Origin: Streptomyces sp. DT2A-34
Lineage (GTDB): Bacteria; Actinomycetota; Actinomycetes; Streptomycetales; Streptomycetaceae
Direction of reading: 5' to 3'
DNA length: 64,000 nt
NCBI RefSeq assembly: GCF_030499515.1
Contig: NZ_JASTWJ010000001.1
Span: forward strand, 806,001 to 870,000
Made by a program: the position numbers and the translations under genes. Below the pieces are notes generated by a model. The model saw only the letters and a list, made by a program, of their open reading frames with translations, was not told where the DNA came from and did not search any database. Shown piece by piece: positions 26,993 to 34,659 of this stretch. The first letter of the stretch is position 1; each line of letters begins with the position of its first letter.

Positions 26993-27322
26993 TCAGATCG
27001 CGCTGGGCATGTGGCGCGCTGCCGTGACTCCGGCCGCCGCAGGCAGTCTCCTGTAGTAGGACGCGCAGTATTCGTCGTCGATCAGCGGCAGGACCTTGTC
27101 GAGGCCCGCGATGCACGACCAGAGGATCGCCACACCCTCCTCGTCGAGCCCGCCGTCGAGCTCCCGCTGGACGAGCCCGGCGACGTCCGCGTCGAGCAGG
27201 ACCAGATCCACCCCGTCGTAGTCCACTCCGCGGAAGCCCGCGGGGAACGGCGCGCGCATGTGCTCCTCCCACAGGTGCGCGAGTCTGTCGTCATGGTCTC
27301 GTTCGCTCACGCCGTTGATCAT
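26993..27322 (-). CDS. Small acidic protein of unknown function, 109 residues
   Basis: Reading frame from ATG 27322, which shares one base with the TGA of the upstream SGNH-hydrolase gene (TGATG), to a TGA at 26993. The product is acidic, with DYDGVDLVLLDADVAGLVQ in the middle and SYYRRLPAAAG near the end; no signal peptide, membrane segment or catalytic motif is evident. Coupling suggests it is made together with the hydrolase, as third gene of a TetR-SGNH-small protein operon. I do not recognise the family. Confidence 0.7.
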   Translation of the reverse strand: MINGVSERDHDDRLAHLWEEHMRAPFPAGFRGVDYDGVDLVLLDADVAGLVQRELDGGLDEEGVAILWSCIAGLDKVLPLIDDEYCASYYRRLPAAAGVTAARHMPSAI

Positions 27323-28509
27323 CACTTTCCGGTCTCTCCCGCGAAGGGGCCCTCGGCCGTGAACGCCAGCCGCGCGAAGCGTTCGCCGATGCGGCGGTGG
27401 GTGGCGGCGTCCGGGTGGAGGTCGTCGGGGAGGGGGAGTTCGGCGGAGTCGGTCTCGCCGTAGAGCTCGCGGCCGTCGAGGTAGTGCAGGTTCGGGTCGT
27501 CGGCCGCCCGCTGCTTCACGATGCGGGACAGCTCGTCCCGGATGACGCCCAACGTCAGCTTGCCGCCGGCGCGTTCCGCCGGGTCGCCCATGGCGACGAA
27601 CCGCAGCCGTCCGGTGCTGAGAGCGCTGAAGTCGGGGGCGCAGGGGCCGGGCGTGTCCTCGTGGATCGGGCACAGGATGGGCGAGACGACCAGCAGCGGT
27701 GTCGCCGGGTGCCCTTCCCGGATGGTGTCGAGGAAGCCGTGCACCGCGGGGCCGAAGGCGCGCAGCCGCATCAGGTCCAGGTTGACGAGGTTGATGCCGA
27801 TCTTGACGCTGATCAGGTCGGCGGGGGTGTCGCGCAGGGTGCGGGCGGTGAACGGATCGAACAGGGCGCTCCCGGCCAGGCCGAGGTTGATCAGCTCCAC
27901 GCCGCCGAGGGAGGCGGCGAGCGCGGGCCAGACAACGGTGGGGCTCGCGGCGTCGGAGCCGTGGCTGATCGAACTGCCGTGGTGCAGCCAGACCCTGCGG
28001 TCCGGATCCCGCGCGGGCTCCACGGGGGCGTCGGTACGCAGGGCGATCAGTTCGGTGGTCTCGTTGTGCGGCAGCCAGATCTCGACGTCCTTGTCGCCGT
28101 CGGGCAGCCCGGTGAAGCGGAGGGTGCCGGGCCGGCCGGGCCGGTGCTCGGCGGTGCCGGCGGCCATGTCGACGGTCACGACGTTGCCGTCGGTCACGCT
28201 GCCCTGTCCCGTGAGGCGCCCGTCGACGAGCAGGTCGTATACGCCGTGCGGGCGGGGCGGGGCGCCCACATAGGCGCGCTTGGTGGGCAGCGTGTCCAGT
28301 TCCACGGCGGTGGCCCGGGTGCGGAAGGCCAACCGTACGCCGGAGGGCTGTGACTCGGCCATCGCCAGCTGCCCGTCGGTGTTCTGGGCGCGCGCCCGGG
28401 CGGGCAGCCGGTGCGGCAGTACGCCGTGCTCGGTGCGCTCGACGTCGAGGGCGCCGCGCAGGAGGTCGGCGGTGACGGGCGTGCTGATCCAGTCGTGCTC
28501 GGTGTCCAT
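27322..28509 (-). CDS. SGNH/GDSL-type hydrolase with N-terminal beta domain
   Basis: A 395-residue esterase-like protein. After an N-terminal beta-rich region (about 1-175; LPDGDKDVEIWLPHNETTEL is typical), a SGNH domain starts with the nucleophile block HHGSSISHGS near residue 180, NLGLAGSA (block II Gly) near 210, and the C-terminal catalytic dyad DDLHPDAATHRR near residue 370. It probably de-esterifies a carbohydrate or small ester. Start ATG 28509, 16 bases after the TetR gene stop; no signal peptide is visible, so it may be cytoplasmic. Confidence 0.85.
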   Translation of the reverse strand: MDTEHDWISTPVTADLLRGALDVERTEHGVLPHRLPARARAQNTDGQLAMAESQPSGVRLAFRTRATAVELDTLPTKRAYVGAPPRPHGVYDLLVDGRLTGQGSVTDGNVVTVDMAAGTAEHRPGRPGTLRFTGLPDGDKDVEIWLPHNETTELIALRTDAPVEPARDPDRRVWLHHGSSISHGSDAASPTVVWPALAASLGGVELINLGLAGSALFDPFTARTLRDTPADLISVKIGINLVNLDLMRLRAFGPAVHGFLDTIREGHPATPLLVVSPILCPIHEDTPGPCAPDFSALSTGRLRFVAMGDPAERAGGKLTLGVIRDELSRIVKQRAADDPNLHYLDGRELYGETDSAELPLPDDLHPDAATHRRIGERFARLAFTAEGPFAGETGK

Positions 28510-28525
28510 GTCCTCAGCCTGTCGG

Positions 28526-29104
28526 TCAGGGGGTGGGCGCGGTGGGCCAGTTGCGCAGCAGGGCGTCGAGAGCGTCCAGGATCCGGATCCAGGTCTCCTG
28601 GGAGTCGGGGGCGCTGTGGCTGAAGCCGCCCGCCGTCTCCAGGCTGGAGTACCCGTGGAAGACACTGCCCAGGAGCCGTACGGCATGCGTCGCGTCCGGC
28701 TCCGTCAGGTCGTAGCCGCGCAGGATCGCCCGCGTCATCTGCGCGTGCCGGACGCCCGCACTGGCGGCCGCCGTCTCGGGGTCGAGCGGCATCCGCGCGG
28801 CGGCGGCACGGCCGGGGTGTTCGCGGCCGTAGTCGCGGTAGACGTCGGCGAATGCGACCAGCGCGTCCTTGCCGGCCCGGCCGGCCACGGCCTCGGCGGC
28901 CCGGTCGGCCAGCTCCTCGAGCGCGAACAGGGCGATCCGCGTCTTGAGGTCCTGGGAGTTCTTCACGTGCGAGTACAGGCTCGCGACCTTGACGTCGAAG
29001 CGCCGGGCGAGCTCCGACACGGTCACCTGCTCGAAGCCGACCTCGTCGGCCAGCTCCGCACCCGCCCGGACCAGGCGTTCCGTGGTCAGTCCTACGCGTG
29101 CCAC
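28526..29104 (-). CDS. TetR-family regulator
   Basis: A 192-residue regulator with an N-terminal HTH (about 1-55; VSELARRFDVKVASLYSHVKN) and a C-terminal ligand domain (about 80-190) of the WHG/TetR_C type. Start GTG 29104 follows GGGGAGGA. It leads an operon with the SGNH hydrolase and the small acidic protein, and a 23-base inverted repeat lies 35 bases upstream of its start, consistent with autorepression of the whole operon. Confidence 0.88.
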   Translation of the reverse strand: MARVGLTTERLVRAGAELADEVGFEQVTVSELARRFDVKVASLYSHVKNSQDLKTRIALFALEELADRAAEAVAGRAGKDALVAFADVYRDYGREHPGRAAAARMPLDPETAAASAGVRHAQMTRAILRGYDLTEPDATHAVRLLGSVFHGYSSLETAGGFSHSAPDSQETWIRILDALDALLRNWPTAPTP

Positions 29105-29138
29105 AACCGTCCTCCCCTTCGCCAGAAGCGATTATGCA

Positions 29139-29161
29139 TTTACCTAAGACTTTTAGGCAAA
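29139..29161. promoter_or_regulatory. TetR operator candidate TTTACCTAA-n5-TTAGGCAAA
   Basis: Inverted repeat with nine-base arms matching at eight of nine positions, around a five-base spacer, just upstream of the TetR start at 29104. The local base composition is AT-rich for this genome, as expected for a promoter/operator. Confidence 0.6.
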
Positions 29162-29294
29162 CAGGGACGGCATGGAGGCCGGCACCTAAGCGATGCCGCG
29201 GCCGCAGTCGGGGGCGGACTCAGGTGCGGACTCAGGGCCCAGGTGGACCATGAAGTCCGTCGGCGCCGACGATCCGGCGTCAAAAACGCGAAAT

Positions 29295-29357
29295 CCGCGG
29301 CCAGTAGTCGGCCGCGGCTTCTCTGATCAGCATGGGCGTGAGTCACACACGCCCATG
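29295..29357 (-). terminator. Two tandem hairpins downstream of the 57-residue peptide gene
   Basis: CATGGGCGTG (29331-29340) pairs perfectly with CACGCCCATG (29348-29357) around seven bases, and CCGCGGCC (29295-29302) pairs with GGCCGCGG (29310-29317) around seven bases, the latter flanked by A- and T-rich bases. Both lie within 95 bases after the stop of the small gene at 29388, so they read as its terminators. Confidence 0.75.
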
Positions 29358-29387
29358 CGGTCGGCGATCGCGAAGGGTTCTGCCCCG

Positions 29388-29561
29388 TCAGTCGACGCTG
29401 GGCAGGATGTGGGGCTCGGCGAGGTCGTCCTCGTAGCCCGCCAGGCGGATGGGTGCGGACCTGGCCCACACATCGAGACTGCCGATCTCCTTCGACCGGC
29501 CGCCCGTGCGCTCCGTGCGTTCCTTGGGGCGCTGTTCGCGATTCGTCTTCTCAGGTGTCAC
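29388..29561 (-). CDS. 57-residue charged peptide of unknown function
   Basis: GTG 29561, behind GAAGGAG, opens a 58-codon frame. The product has a strongly basic/acidic hydrophilic N-terminal half (MTPEKTNREQRPKERTER, then TGGRSKEIGS) and a compact C-terminal half LDVWARSAPIRLAGYEDD followed by LAEPHILPSVD. Two-part layout, short length and the conserved-looking aromatic/Pro-rich end could fit a peptide precursor or a small regulatory protein. No modification enzyme, transporter or protease is adjacent, so no RiPP assignment is made. Strong tandem terminators follow. Confidence 0.6.
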   Translation of the reverse strand: MTPEKTNREQRPKERTERTGGRSKEIGSLDVWARSAPIRLAGYEDDLAEPHILPSVD

Positions 29562-30034
29562 CGCGCACTCCTTCTGTGTCGGATCACCCTCGGGGCGGGC
29601 CGGTCCAGTCTGCGGTCCGGTAGTCGACGCCCGCTCGGGTCTTATTCAAAGTCGGCTCGGACGCGGTGGCGCCGGTAACTGGTGTGCGAGCAGGTTGTTG
29701 TACACCGGCTTGTCCCGGGACGGACCGTGGGTGTGGGTTGGGACCCTGTAGTGCTGTCCGTCCGCTACAGATTAACCAAATGAGCGGGTGCCCGCTCGAT
29801 GGGGCTGCAAACAAGGTGTAACTATCCGGAGTCATCCGGTATTTGCCGGCCCGGTTATTCATCTGTTTGTTACGATACGCCCCGTTTGAAAGCCACTCGT
29901 TCGGGTCAACATCATCTTCTTGTCCGGCGCGGAACGCGAGCACGCCGCGCAGTTCAAGTCCCGTTGGCCGATTCGCAAGGCGGCCATGGTCTGCTGCCGT
30001 ACGGCAACGGCTTGTCCGGCGGGAGGACTGACGC
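29562..30034. other. 473-base spacer without a convincing gene
   Basis: Lies between the divergent 57-residue peptide gene and the HD-domain gene. Parts are AT-rich for this genome (around 29640-29660 and 29760-29890), as expected for promoters in both directions. I see no tRNA cloverleaf, no long repeat and no frame with a good ribosome site. Confidence 0.5.
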
Positions 30035-30430
30035 ATGGAGCTGCGCAGTGTCGAAGAGCTGATGGATCTGCTGTACGCCTGCCCGCACCAGCCCGCGCTG
30101 CGGACCGCCGCGCTGCTGCGCCGCAGCCGCCCCGCCGACAAGGAGCTCCAAGTGGCGGGCCTGGTGCACGACATCGGGCGGTTGCTGTGCCCCGGCGACG
30201 AGATCCGCCGCACCGAGCAAGCGGCGGAAGCCGTACGGCCGCTGCTCGGCGAACGCGTCCACCGCCTCGTGCGCCGCCACAACCCCGGCACCGACGAAGA
30301 CGTGCTGCGCCTGCGCCTGGCGATCGAGGAGAGCCGGGCAACCGGATTCGACGCCGGGGTCCTGGAGGACTGGCGCACGGTCCTGGAGCTGGTGGCCGCA
30401 CGGCACTCGCGTCTCGGGGCTGTTGACTGA
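30035..30430 (+). CDS. HD-domain protein (small phosphohydrolase-like)
   Basis: A 131-residue all-helical protein. The HD pair is visible in QVAGLVHDIGRLL near residue 45, and further His residues occur in VRRHNPG near 84 and ARHSRLG near the C-terminus. The size and motif order resemble minimal HD proteins related to the MIOX/PhnZ-like oxygenase branch as well as to phosphohydrolases; which chemistry applies cannot be decided. Start ATG 30035 follows GGCGGGAGGACTGACGC. An SDR gene follows after 25 bases, so the two are probably one operon. Confidence 0.72.
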   Translation: MELRSVEELMDLLYACPHQPALRTAALLRRSRPADKELQVAGLVHDIGRLLCPGDEIRRTEQAAEAVRPLLGERVHRLVRRHNPGTDEDVLRLRLAIEESRATGFDAGVLEDWRTVLELVAARHSRLGAVD

Positions 30431-30455
30431 CGACCCGTCATGAGACGGTACGGCG

Positions 30456-31232
30456 ATGACGTCGTCGTACGCACTCCGGGGCAGGGCCGCCGTCGTCACG
30501 GGCGGTACGCGCGGCATCGGCCGAGCGGTCGCCGAGCATCTGGTGCGGGCCGGTGCGCTCGTGTGCGTGACCGCGCGGGACGCCGACGAGGTGCGGCGGA
30601 CCGCCGCCGAGCTGGGCGGCGTCGGGGCGGCCGGCAGCGTGGCCGACCCCGATCATCTGCGGGCGGTCGTGGAACTGGCCCTGCGCGAGTTCGGCCGGAT
30701 CGACGTGCTGGTGAACAACGCGGCCACCAACCTGCCGTACGGCCCCCTCATGGACGTCGACCCGTTGGCTTGGCGCGAGGCGTTCGCCGTGAACGTCGAG
30801 GCACCGCTACGGCTCGTCCAGTGCGCCTGGCGGGCCTGGATGGGCGAGCACGGCGGCACGGTGGTCAACGTCTGCACGGAGGGCGCCGCCCATGTCGGCC
30901 CCCGCATCGGCGCCTACGGCACCAGCAAGGCGGCCCTCGCCCACCTCACCCAGCAGCTCGCGGGCGAACTGGCCCCGAAGGTACGGGTCAACTCCGTCTC
31001 CCCCGGCCTCGTCCGCACCGAGATGGCACGGTTCGTGTGGGAGCCGGGCGAGGAGGAGGTGGCAGCCGGGCTGCCGCTCGGGCGGATCGGGGAACCGGAG
31101 GATGTGGCGCGGGCGGTGGTGTGGCTGGCGTCGGACGCGGCGGAGTGGGTGACGGGGGCGGACCTGTTGGTGGACGGGGGTACGCGGGTACGCGCGGCGC
31201 GCGCGGCCGGCCCAGGGCGCGAGGCTGTATAG
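30456..31232 (+). CDS. Short-chain dehydrogenase/reductase
   Basis: A 258-residue classical SDR: TGGTRGIG cofactor motif near residue 15, NNAATN near 88, the catalytic Tyr-Lys in YGTSKAA near 153, and the usual PGLVRTEM loop. NAD(P)-dependent alcohol/ketone oxidoreductase of unknown substrate. It follows the HD-domain gene closely. A 33-base dispersed repeat begins immediately after its TAG. Confidence 0.85.
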   Translation: MTSSYALRGRAAVVTGGTRGIGRAVAEHLVRAGALVCVTARDADEVRRTAAELGGVGAAGSVADPDHLRAVVELALREFGRIDVLVNNAATNLPYGPLMDVDPLAWREAFAVNVEAPLRLVQCAWRAWMGEHGGTVVNVCTEGAAHVGPRIGAYGTSKAALAHLTQQLAGELAPKVRVNSVSPGLVRTEMARFVWEPGEEEVAAGLPLGRIGEPEDVARAVVWLASDAAEWVTGADLLVDGGTRVRAARAAGPGREAV

Positions 31233-31234
31233 AT

Positions 31235-31267
31235 GTGCGGCTCCGCCGCGTGGGCGCGACCAGCCCC
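31235..31267 (+). repeat. Dispersed 33-base repeat, copy 1
   Basis: Sequence beginning GTGCGGCTCCGCCGCG and ending GACCAGCCCC, starting three bases after the SDR stop. It matches the minus strand of 45415-45447 at 30 of 33 positions. The core CGGC-TCC-GCCG can form a short hairpin. Such elements are common between Streptomyces genes; function unknown. Confidence 0.7.
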
Positions 31268-31317
31268 CTACATCCCGCAGCCTCCCGCCGACCCCCTCGC
31301 CCCACCCCAGTAGGGAC

Positions 31318-32835
31318 CTACCACTTACCCGGCGCGTAGTCCTTCAAAAAGACGCCGTACACATCCTCGCCCGCCTCACCCCGCACGACCGGGTCGTACA
31401 CCCGCGCCGCGCCATCGACCAGGTCGAGCGGAGCGTGGAACCCCTCCTCGGCGAGCCGCAGCTTGTCGAAGTGAGGACGCTCGTCGGTGATCCACCCCGT
31501 GTCGACCGAGGTCATGAGGATGCCGTCGCTCTGGAACATCTCCTGGGCGCTGGTCCGCGTGACCATGTTCATCGCGGCCTTCGCGGCGTTGGTGTTCGGG
31601 TGGCCCGCGCCCTTGTAGCCGCGGCCGAAGACGCCTTCCATCGCGGAGACGTTCACGACGTACGCGCGTCCGCTCGCCGCCTTCTTCGCGGCGTCGGCCA
31701 TCACCGGGCGGAGCTTGCTGATCAGGAGGAACGGCGCCGTGTAGTTGCACAGTTGGGTCTCGAGGAGCTCCACCGGGGAGATCTGCTCGATGGTCTGCAC
31801 CCAGGTGTTGCTGTCGACGACGTCGGGGACGAGGCCGCCCGCGTCGATGGCGGTGCCGTCGAGGTGCCGGGCCACGCTGGCGTTGCCCGCGACCAGGGCG
31901 AGGTCGGCGACCTTCTGCGCGTCGAGACCGCTGGTGCCGAGGGGCAGTGCGGCGAGGCCGTCGACCGCGCCGGAGTTGAAGGCGCCGATGACGTGGTGGG
32001 CGGGGAGCTCACCGGCGGGCAGCGGGGCGCTCTCGCCCTCGACCAGGGCGGCGTAGGCGGAGGGCAGGCGGCGTACGGTCTGGGTCGCGTTGTTGATGAG
32101 GATGTCCAGCGGGCCCGCCTCGGCGACCTGGTCGGCGAGGGCCACGGCCTGGGCCGGGTCGCGCAGGTCGATGCCGACGACCTCCAGGCGGTGCATCCAG
32201 TCCGCGGAGTCGTCCATGGCCTTGAAGCGGCGGATGGCGTCCTTCGGGAAGCGCGTGGTGATCGTGGTGTGCGCGCCGTCACGCAGCAGCCTGAGCGCGA
32301 TGTACATGCCGATCTTGGCGCGGCCGCCGGTGAGCAGGGCGCGCTTGCCGGTGAGGTCGGCGCGGGCGTCGCGCTTGCCGCGGTTCAGCCGGGCGCAGTC
32401 CGGACAGAGCTGGTGGTAGAAGTAGTCGACTTCCACGTACCGGGTCTTGCAGGTGTAGCAGGAGCGCGGGCGCTGGAGTATCCCCGCGACCCTGCCCTCC
32501 TCGGTGGCCGACGAGGGCAGGAGGCCCTCGGTCTCGTCGTCGATGCGCTGGGCGGAGCCGGTCGCCGTGGCCTCCGTGACCGCCTTGTCGTGCGCGGTCT
32601 TGGCGGCCCGGCGCTCCTGGCGGCGGCGCTGCTTGACGGTGCGGTAGATGCCGGCCGTGGCCCGGCGCACGGCGATGGCGTCGGGGTGGTCGACCTCCAG
32701 CTTGTCGAGTTCCTCGAGCACGCCGAGGCAGACGGCCAGCCGCTCCGGGTCGATGCCGGGGCCGTACACGACCTCGTCACCCGGCTCGTGCACGACCTCG
32801 TGCGTCGTCGCCGAGCCTTCCTCTGTCACCGTCAT
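31318..32835 (-). CDS. SDR-fold oxidoreductase with N-terminal zinc-ribbon
   Basis: A 505-residue protein. The first 120 residues are charged and helical (KQRRRQERRAAKTAHD). A zinc ribbon follows, CYTCKTRY then CPDCARLN near 135-155, and then a Rossmann SDR domain with the variant cofactor loop TGGRAKIGMYIALRLL near 175, an NNAT motif, and a long insertion before the C-terminal part. The catalytic Tyr/Ser region reads VVNVSAMEGVFGRGYKG, then PNTNAAKAAM where a classical YxxxK would be, with Asn replacing Tyr. Activity is therefore uncertain. Start ATG 32835 has only a weak ribosome site. Role unknown. Confidence 0.8.
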   Translation of the reverse strand: MTVTEEGSATTHEVVHEPGDEVVYGPGIDPERLAVCLGVLEELDKLEVDHPDAIAVRRATAGIYRTVKQRRRQERRAAKTAHDKAVTEATATGSAQRIDDETEGLLPSSATEEGRVAGILQRPRSCYTCKTRYVEVDYFYHQLCPDCARLNRGKRDARADLTGKRALLTGGRAKIGMYIALRLLRDGAHTTITTRFPKDAIRRFKAMDDSADWMHRLEVVGIDLRDPAQAVALADQVAEAGPLDILINNATQTVRRLPSAYAALVEGESAPLPAGELPAHHVIGAFNSGAVDGLAALPLGTSGLDAQKVADLALVAGNASVARHLDGTAIDAGGLVPDVVDSNTWVQTIEQISPVELLETQLCNYTAPFLLISKLRPVMADAAKKAASGRAYVVNVSAMEGVFGRGYKGAGHPNTNAAKAAMNMVTRTSAQEMFQSDGILMTSVDTGWITDERPHFDKLRLAEEGFHAPLDLVDGAARVYDPVVRGEAGEDVYGVFLKDYAPGKW

Positions 32836-32954
32836 CGCGCTGCCGTTTCCCTGATCACCCGCGCGGCGCTCCGACCGCGTCCGCTTTCGAACGGGGAATT
32901 GTACGGAGCGCCGGGCCGGTCCTCCAAAAACCGGGTGCCGCGGCGATGAGCGCT

Positions 32955-33950
32955 CTACATCGCGCTGGGGCGTACCAGGTCGCCCTGGGCCGCTTCGTCG
33001 CTCGGGGCCGTCTCGCCGGATCGGTGTCGGCGGCCGGCTGCCGGCGCGGTGAGGACGCCGAGGCAGGCGATGACGAGTGCGATGCCCGTCCAGCCGGTGG
33101 CGGGGAGGCGTTCGCCGACGACCAGGACGGCGAGGACGGCCGCGACGGCCGGTTCGAGCAGGGACAGGGTGGTGGCGGTGCTGGCCGGGACGTGGGCGAG
33201 GCCCCAGCCGAACAGGACGTAGCCGGCGAACATCGGGACCAGCGCCATGTAGGTGCCGACCGCCGCGTTGGACCAGGAGCTGATGAGGGGGGCGCCGGTC
33301 GTCGCGAGAACGGGCACGAGGAGCAGTCCGCCGAGTCCGAAGACGGCACCCATCGCCGCGCGGGAGGGGATCCGGCGGGTGATGAGCCGGTGCGCGGCCC
33401 AGGAGTAGAGGGCGTAGGTGCCGGCGGCGACGAGCCCGAGGCCGACGCCGAGCAGCGTGGCGGCCACAGAGGCCCGTCCGGTGTCGTCGGCGGCATGGGC
33501 GGCTTCGGCGACGCACAGCAGGACGGTGCCGAGCAGGCCGAGGCCGGCCGCGAGCATCCAGCGGGGCGTGAGCCGGCGGCCGTCCACGACGCGTTCGATC
33601 AGGGCCGAGGCGAGCGGGGCGGTGCCGATGGACACCACGGTGCCCACGGCGACTCCGGCCAGGTGCATGGAGCTGTAGAACGCCAGGGGATAGACCGCCA
33701 CCGAGACGGCACCGAGCAGCACCGTGCCGCGCTGCTCGCACAGGCGGGGAGCGTGGCGGGTGATCTGCGGGGCGGCGACGAGGGCCTGGAGCAGTCCGCC
33801 CATGCCCATGGCGACGGCGCCGATCGCGAGCGGGCCCACCCCCGGGGCGAAGGTGGCGGCCGTGCCCGTCGTACCCCACAGAACTGAAGCCACCAGTACG
33901 CACAGCGCGCCCGTCCCCGCGGACCGGCCGTGTCCGGCGCGCCGCCTCAC
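32955..33950 (-). CDS. EamA/DMT-family transporter
   Basis: A 331-residue polytopic membrane protein with ten hydrophobic stretches in two five-helix EamA repeats (about 13-145 and 165-305); WGTTGTAATFAP at the start of repeat 1 and SLLEPAVAAVLAVLVVGERL in repeat 2 are family hallmarks. Probably exports a metabolite or drug. GTG 33950 overlaps the stop of the TetR gene by four bases (GTGA), so the regulator and transporter are translated together. Confidence 0.87.
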   Translation of the reverse strand: MRRRAGHGRSAGTGALCVLVASVLWGTTGTAATFAPGVGPLAIGAVAMGMGGLLQALVAAPQITRHAPRLCEQRGTVLLGAVSVAVYPLAFYSSMHLAGVAVGTVVSIGTAPLASALIERVVDGRRLTPRWMLAAGLGLLGTVLLCVAEAAHAADDTGRASVAATLLGVGLGLVAAGTYALYSWAAHRLITRRIPSRAAMGAVFGLGGLLLVPVLATTGAPLISSWSNAAVGTYMALVPMFAGYVLFGWGLAHVPASTATTLSLLEPAVAAVLAVLVVGERLPATGWTGIALVIACLGVLTAPAAGRRHRSGETAPSDEAAQGDLVRPSAM

Positions 33951-34555
33951 AGACGGTCCAGCAGGTCGGCTGCCAGGGAGCGGGCGCGCCGGAGACGGTC
34001 GCCGTCGCCCTCCAGGCCGGCGCGTGCCATCGCGCCCTCCAGGAGGAAGGCAAGGTGCTCGGCCGTCGCGCGCGCCTCGTCGGGCCGGTCGGACAGCAGC
34101 CGCTCCAGGTGGTCGGCGATCAGCCGCTCGACCTCCTCCTTGTGGGCGCGCACCACGGCCCGGCCTTCATCTCCGGCCGGGAGTTCCGCGGCGGCGTTGA
34201 GCAGCCCGCAGCCGCGGAAGCCGTGCTCGTACGCGAACGCCGCGTGGTCGGCGTAGGCGTCGAACACCGCGAGGACGCCGTCGCGCGGGCCCTGGGTCTG
34301 CTCCAGGCGGGTCCGGTACAGGCCGAGCCACTCCTGGTGCCGGGCGTCGAGGTAGGCCCTGACCAGGTCGGCCTTGGAGGAGAAGTTGTTGTAGAGGCTC
34401 ATCTTCGCCACGCCGGCCTCGGCGGTGATCGTGTCGATGCCGGTCGCGGCGACACCGTCGGCGTAGAAGCGGCGGGCCGCCGCCTCGAGCAGCCGCTCCC
34501 GGGCCGGACGCCGCCTTCCGCTCGCCGTCGTACTCAGATCCGTCTCGCTCAACAC
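33947..34555 (-). CDS. TetR-family regulator of the DMT transporter
   Basis: A 202-residue TetR protein: HTH at about 20-65 (TITAEAGVAKMSLYNNFSSKADLV) and a helical ligand domain. GTG 34555 follows GGAG and is the first gene of a two-gene operon with the DMT transporter, coupled by a GTGA overlap. A palindrome directly upstream fits an autoregulatory operator. Confidence 0.88.
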   Translation of the reverse strand: MLSETDLSTTASGRRRPARERLLEAAARRFYADGVAATGIDTITAEAGVAKMSLYNNFSSKADLVRAYLDARHQEWLGLYRTRLEQTQGPRDGVLAVFDAYADHAAFAYEHGFRGCGLLNAAAELPAGDEGRAVVRAHKEEVERLIADHLERLLSDRPDEARATAEHLAFLLEGAMARAGLEGDGDRLRRARSLAADLLDRL

Positions 34556-34564
34556 AGCTCCACA

Positions 34565-34586
34565 CTAGGTAGGTAGGTCTACCTAG
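34565..34586. promoter_or_regulatory. TetR operator candidate CTAGGTAG-n6-CTACCTAG
   Basis: Perfect eight-base arms separated by six bases; the nested TAGGTAG-gt-CTACCTA (34570-34585) gives an alternative compact palindrome. It starts ten bases upstream of the TetR GTG at 34555, so binding would block transcription of the TetR-DMT operon. Confidence 0.7.
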
Positions 34587-34659
34587 CGTAGGGGATGAGG
34601 GCAGGATCCGGATGTGAAGTCCAGCAGGTCCCGGTGGGCCAAGCCCGAGGGAAGGGGGC

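Noticed and set aside
29388..29561. RiPP cluster around the 57-residue peptide
   Set aside because: No radical-SAM, YcaO, lanthionine or ATP-grasp gene is adjacent; the ATP-grasp gene is 20 kb away and belongs to another operon.
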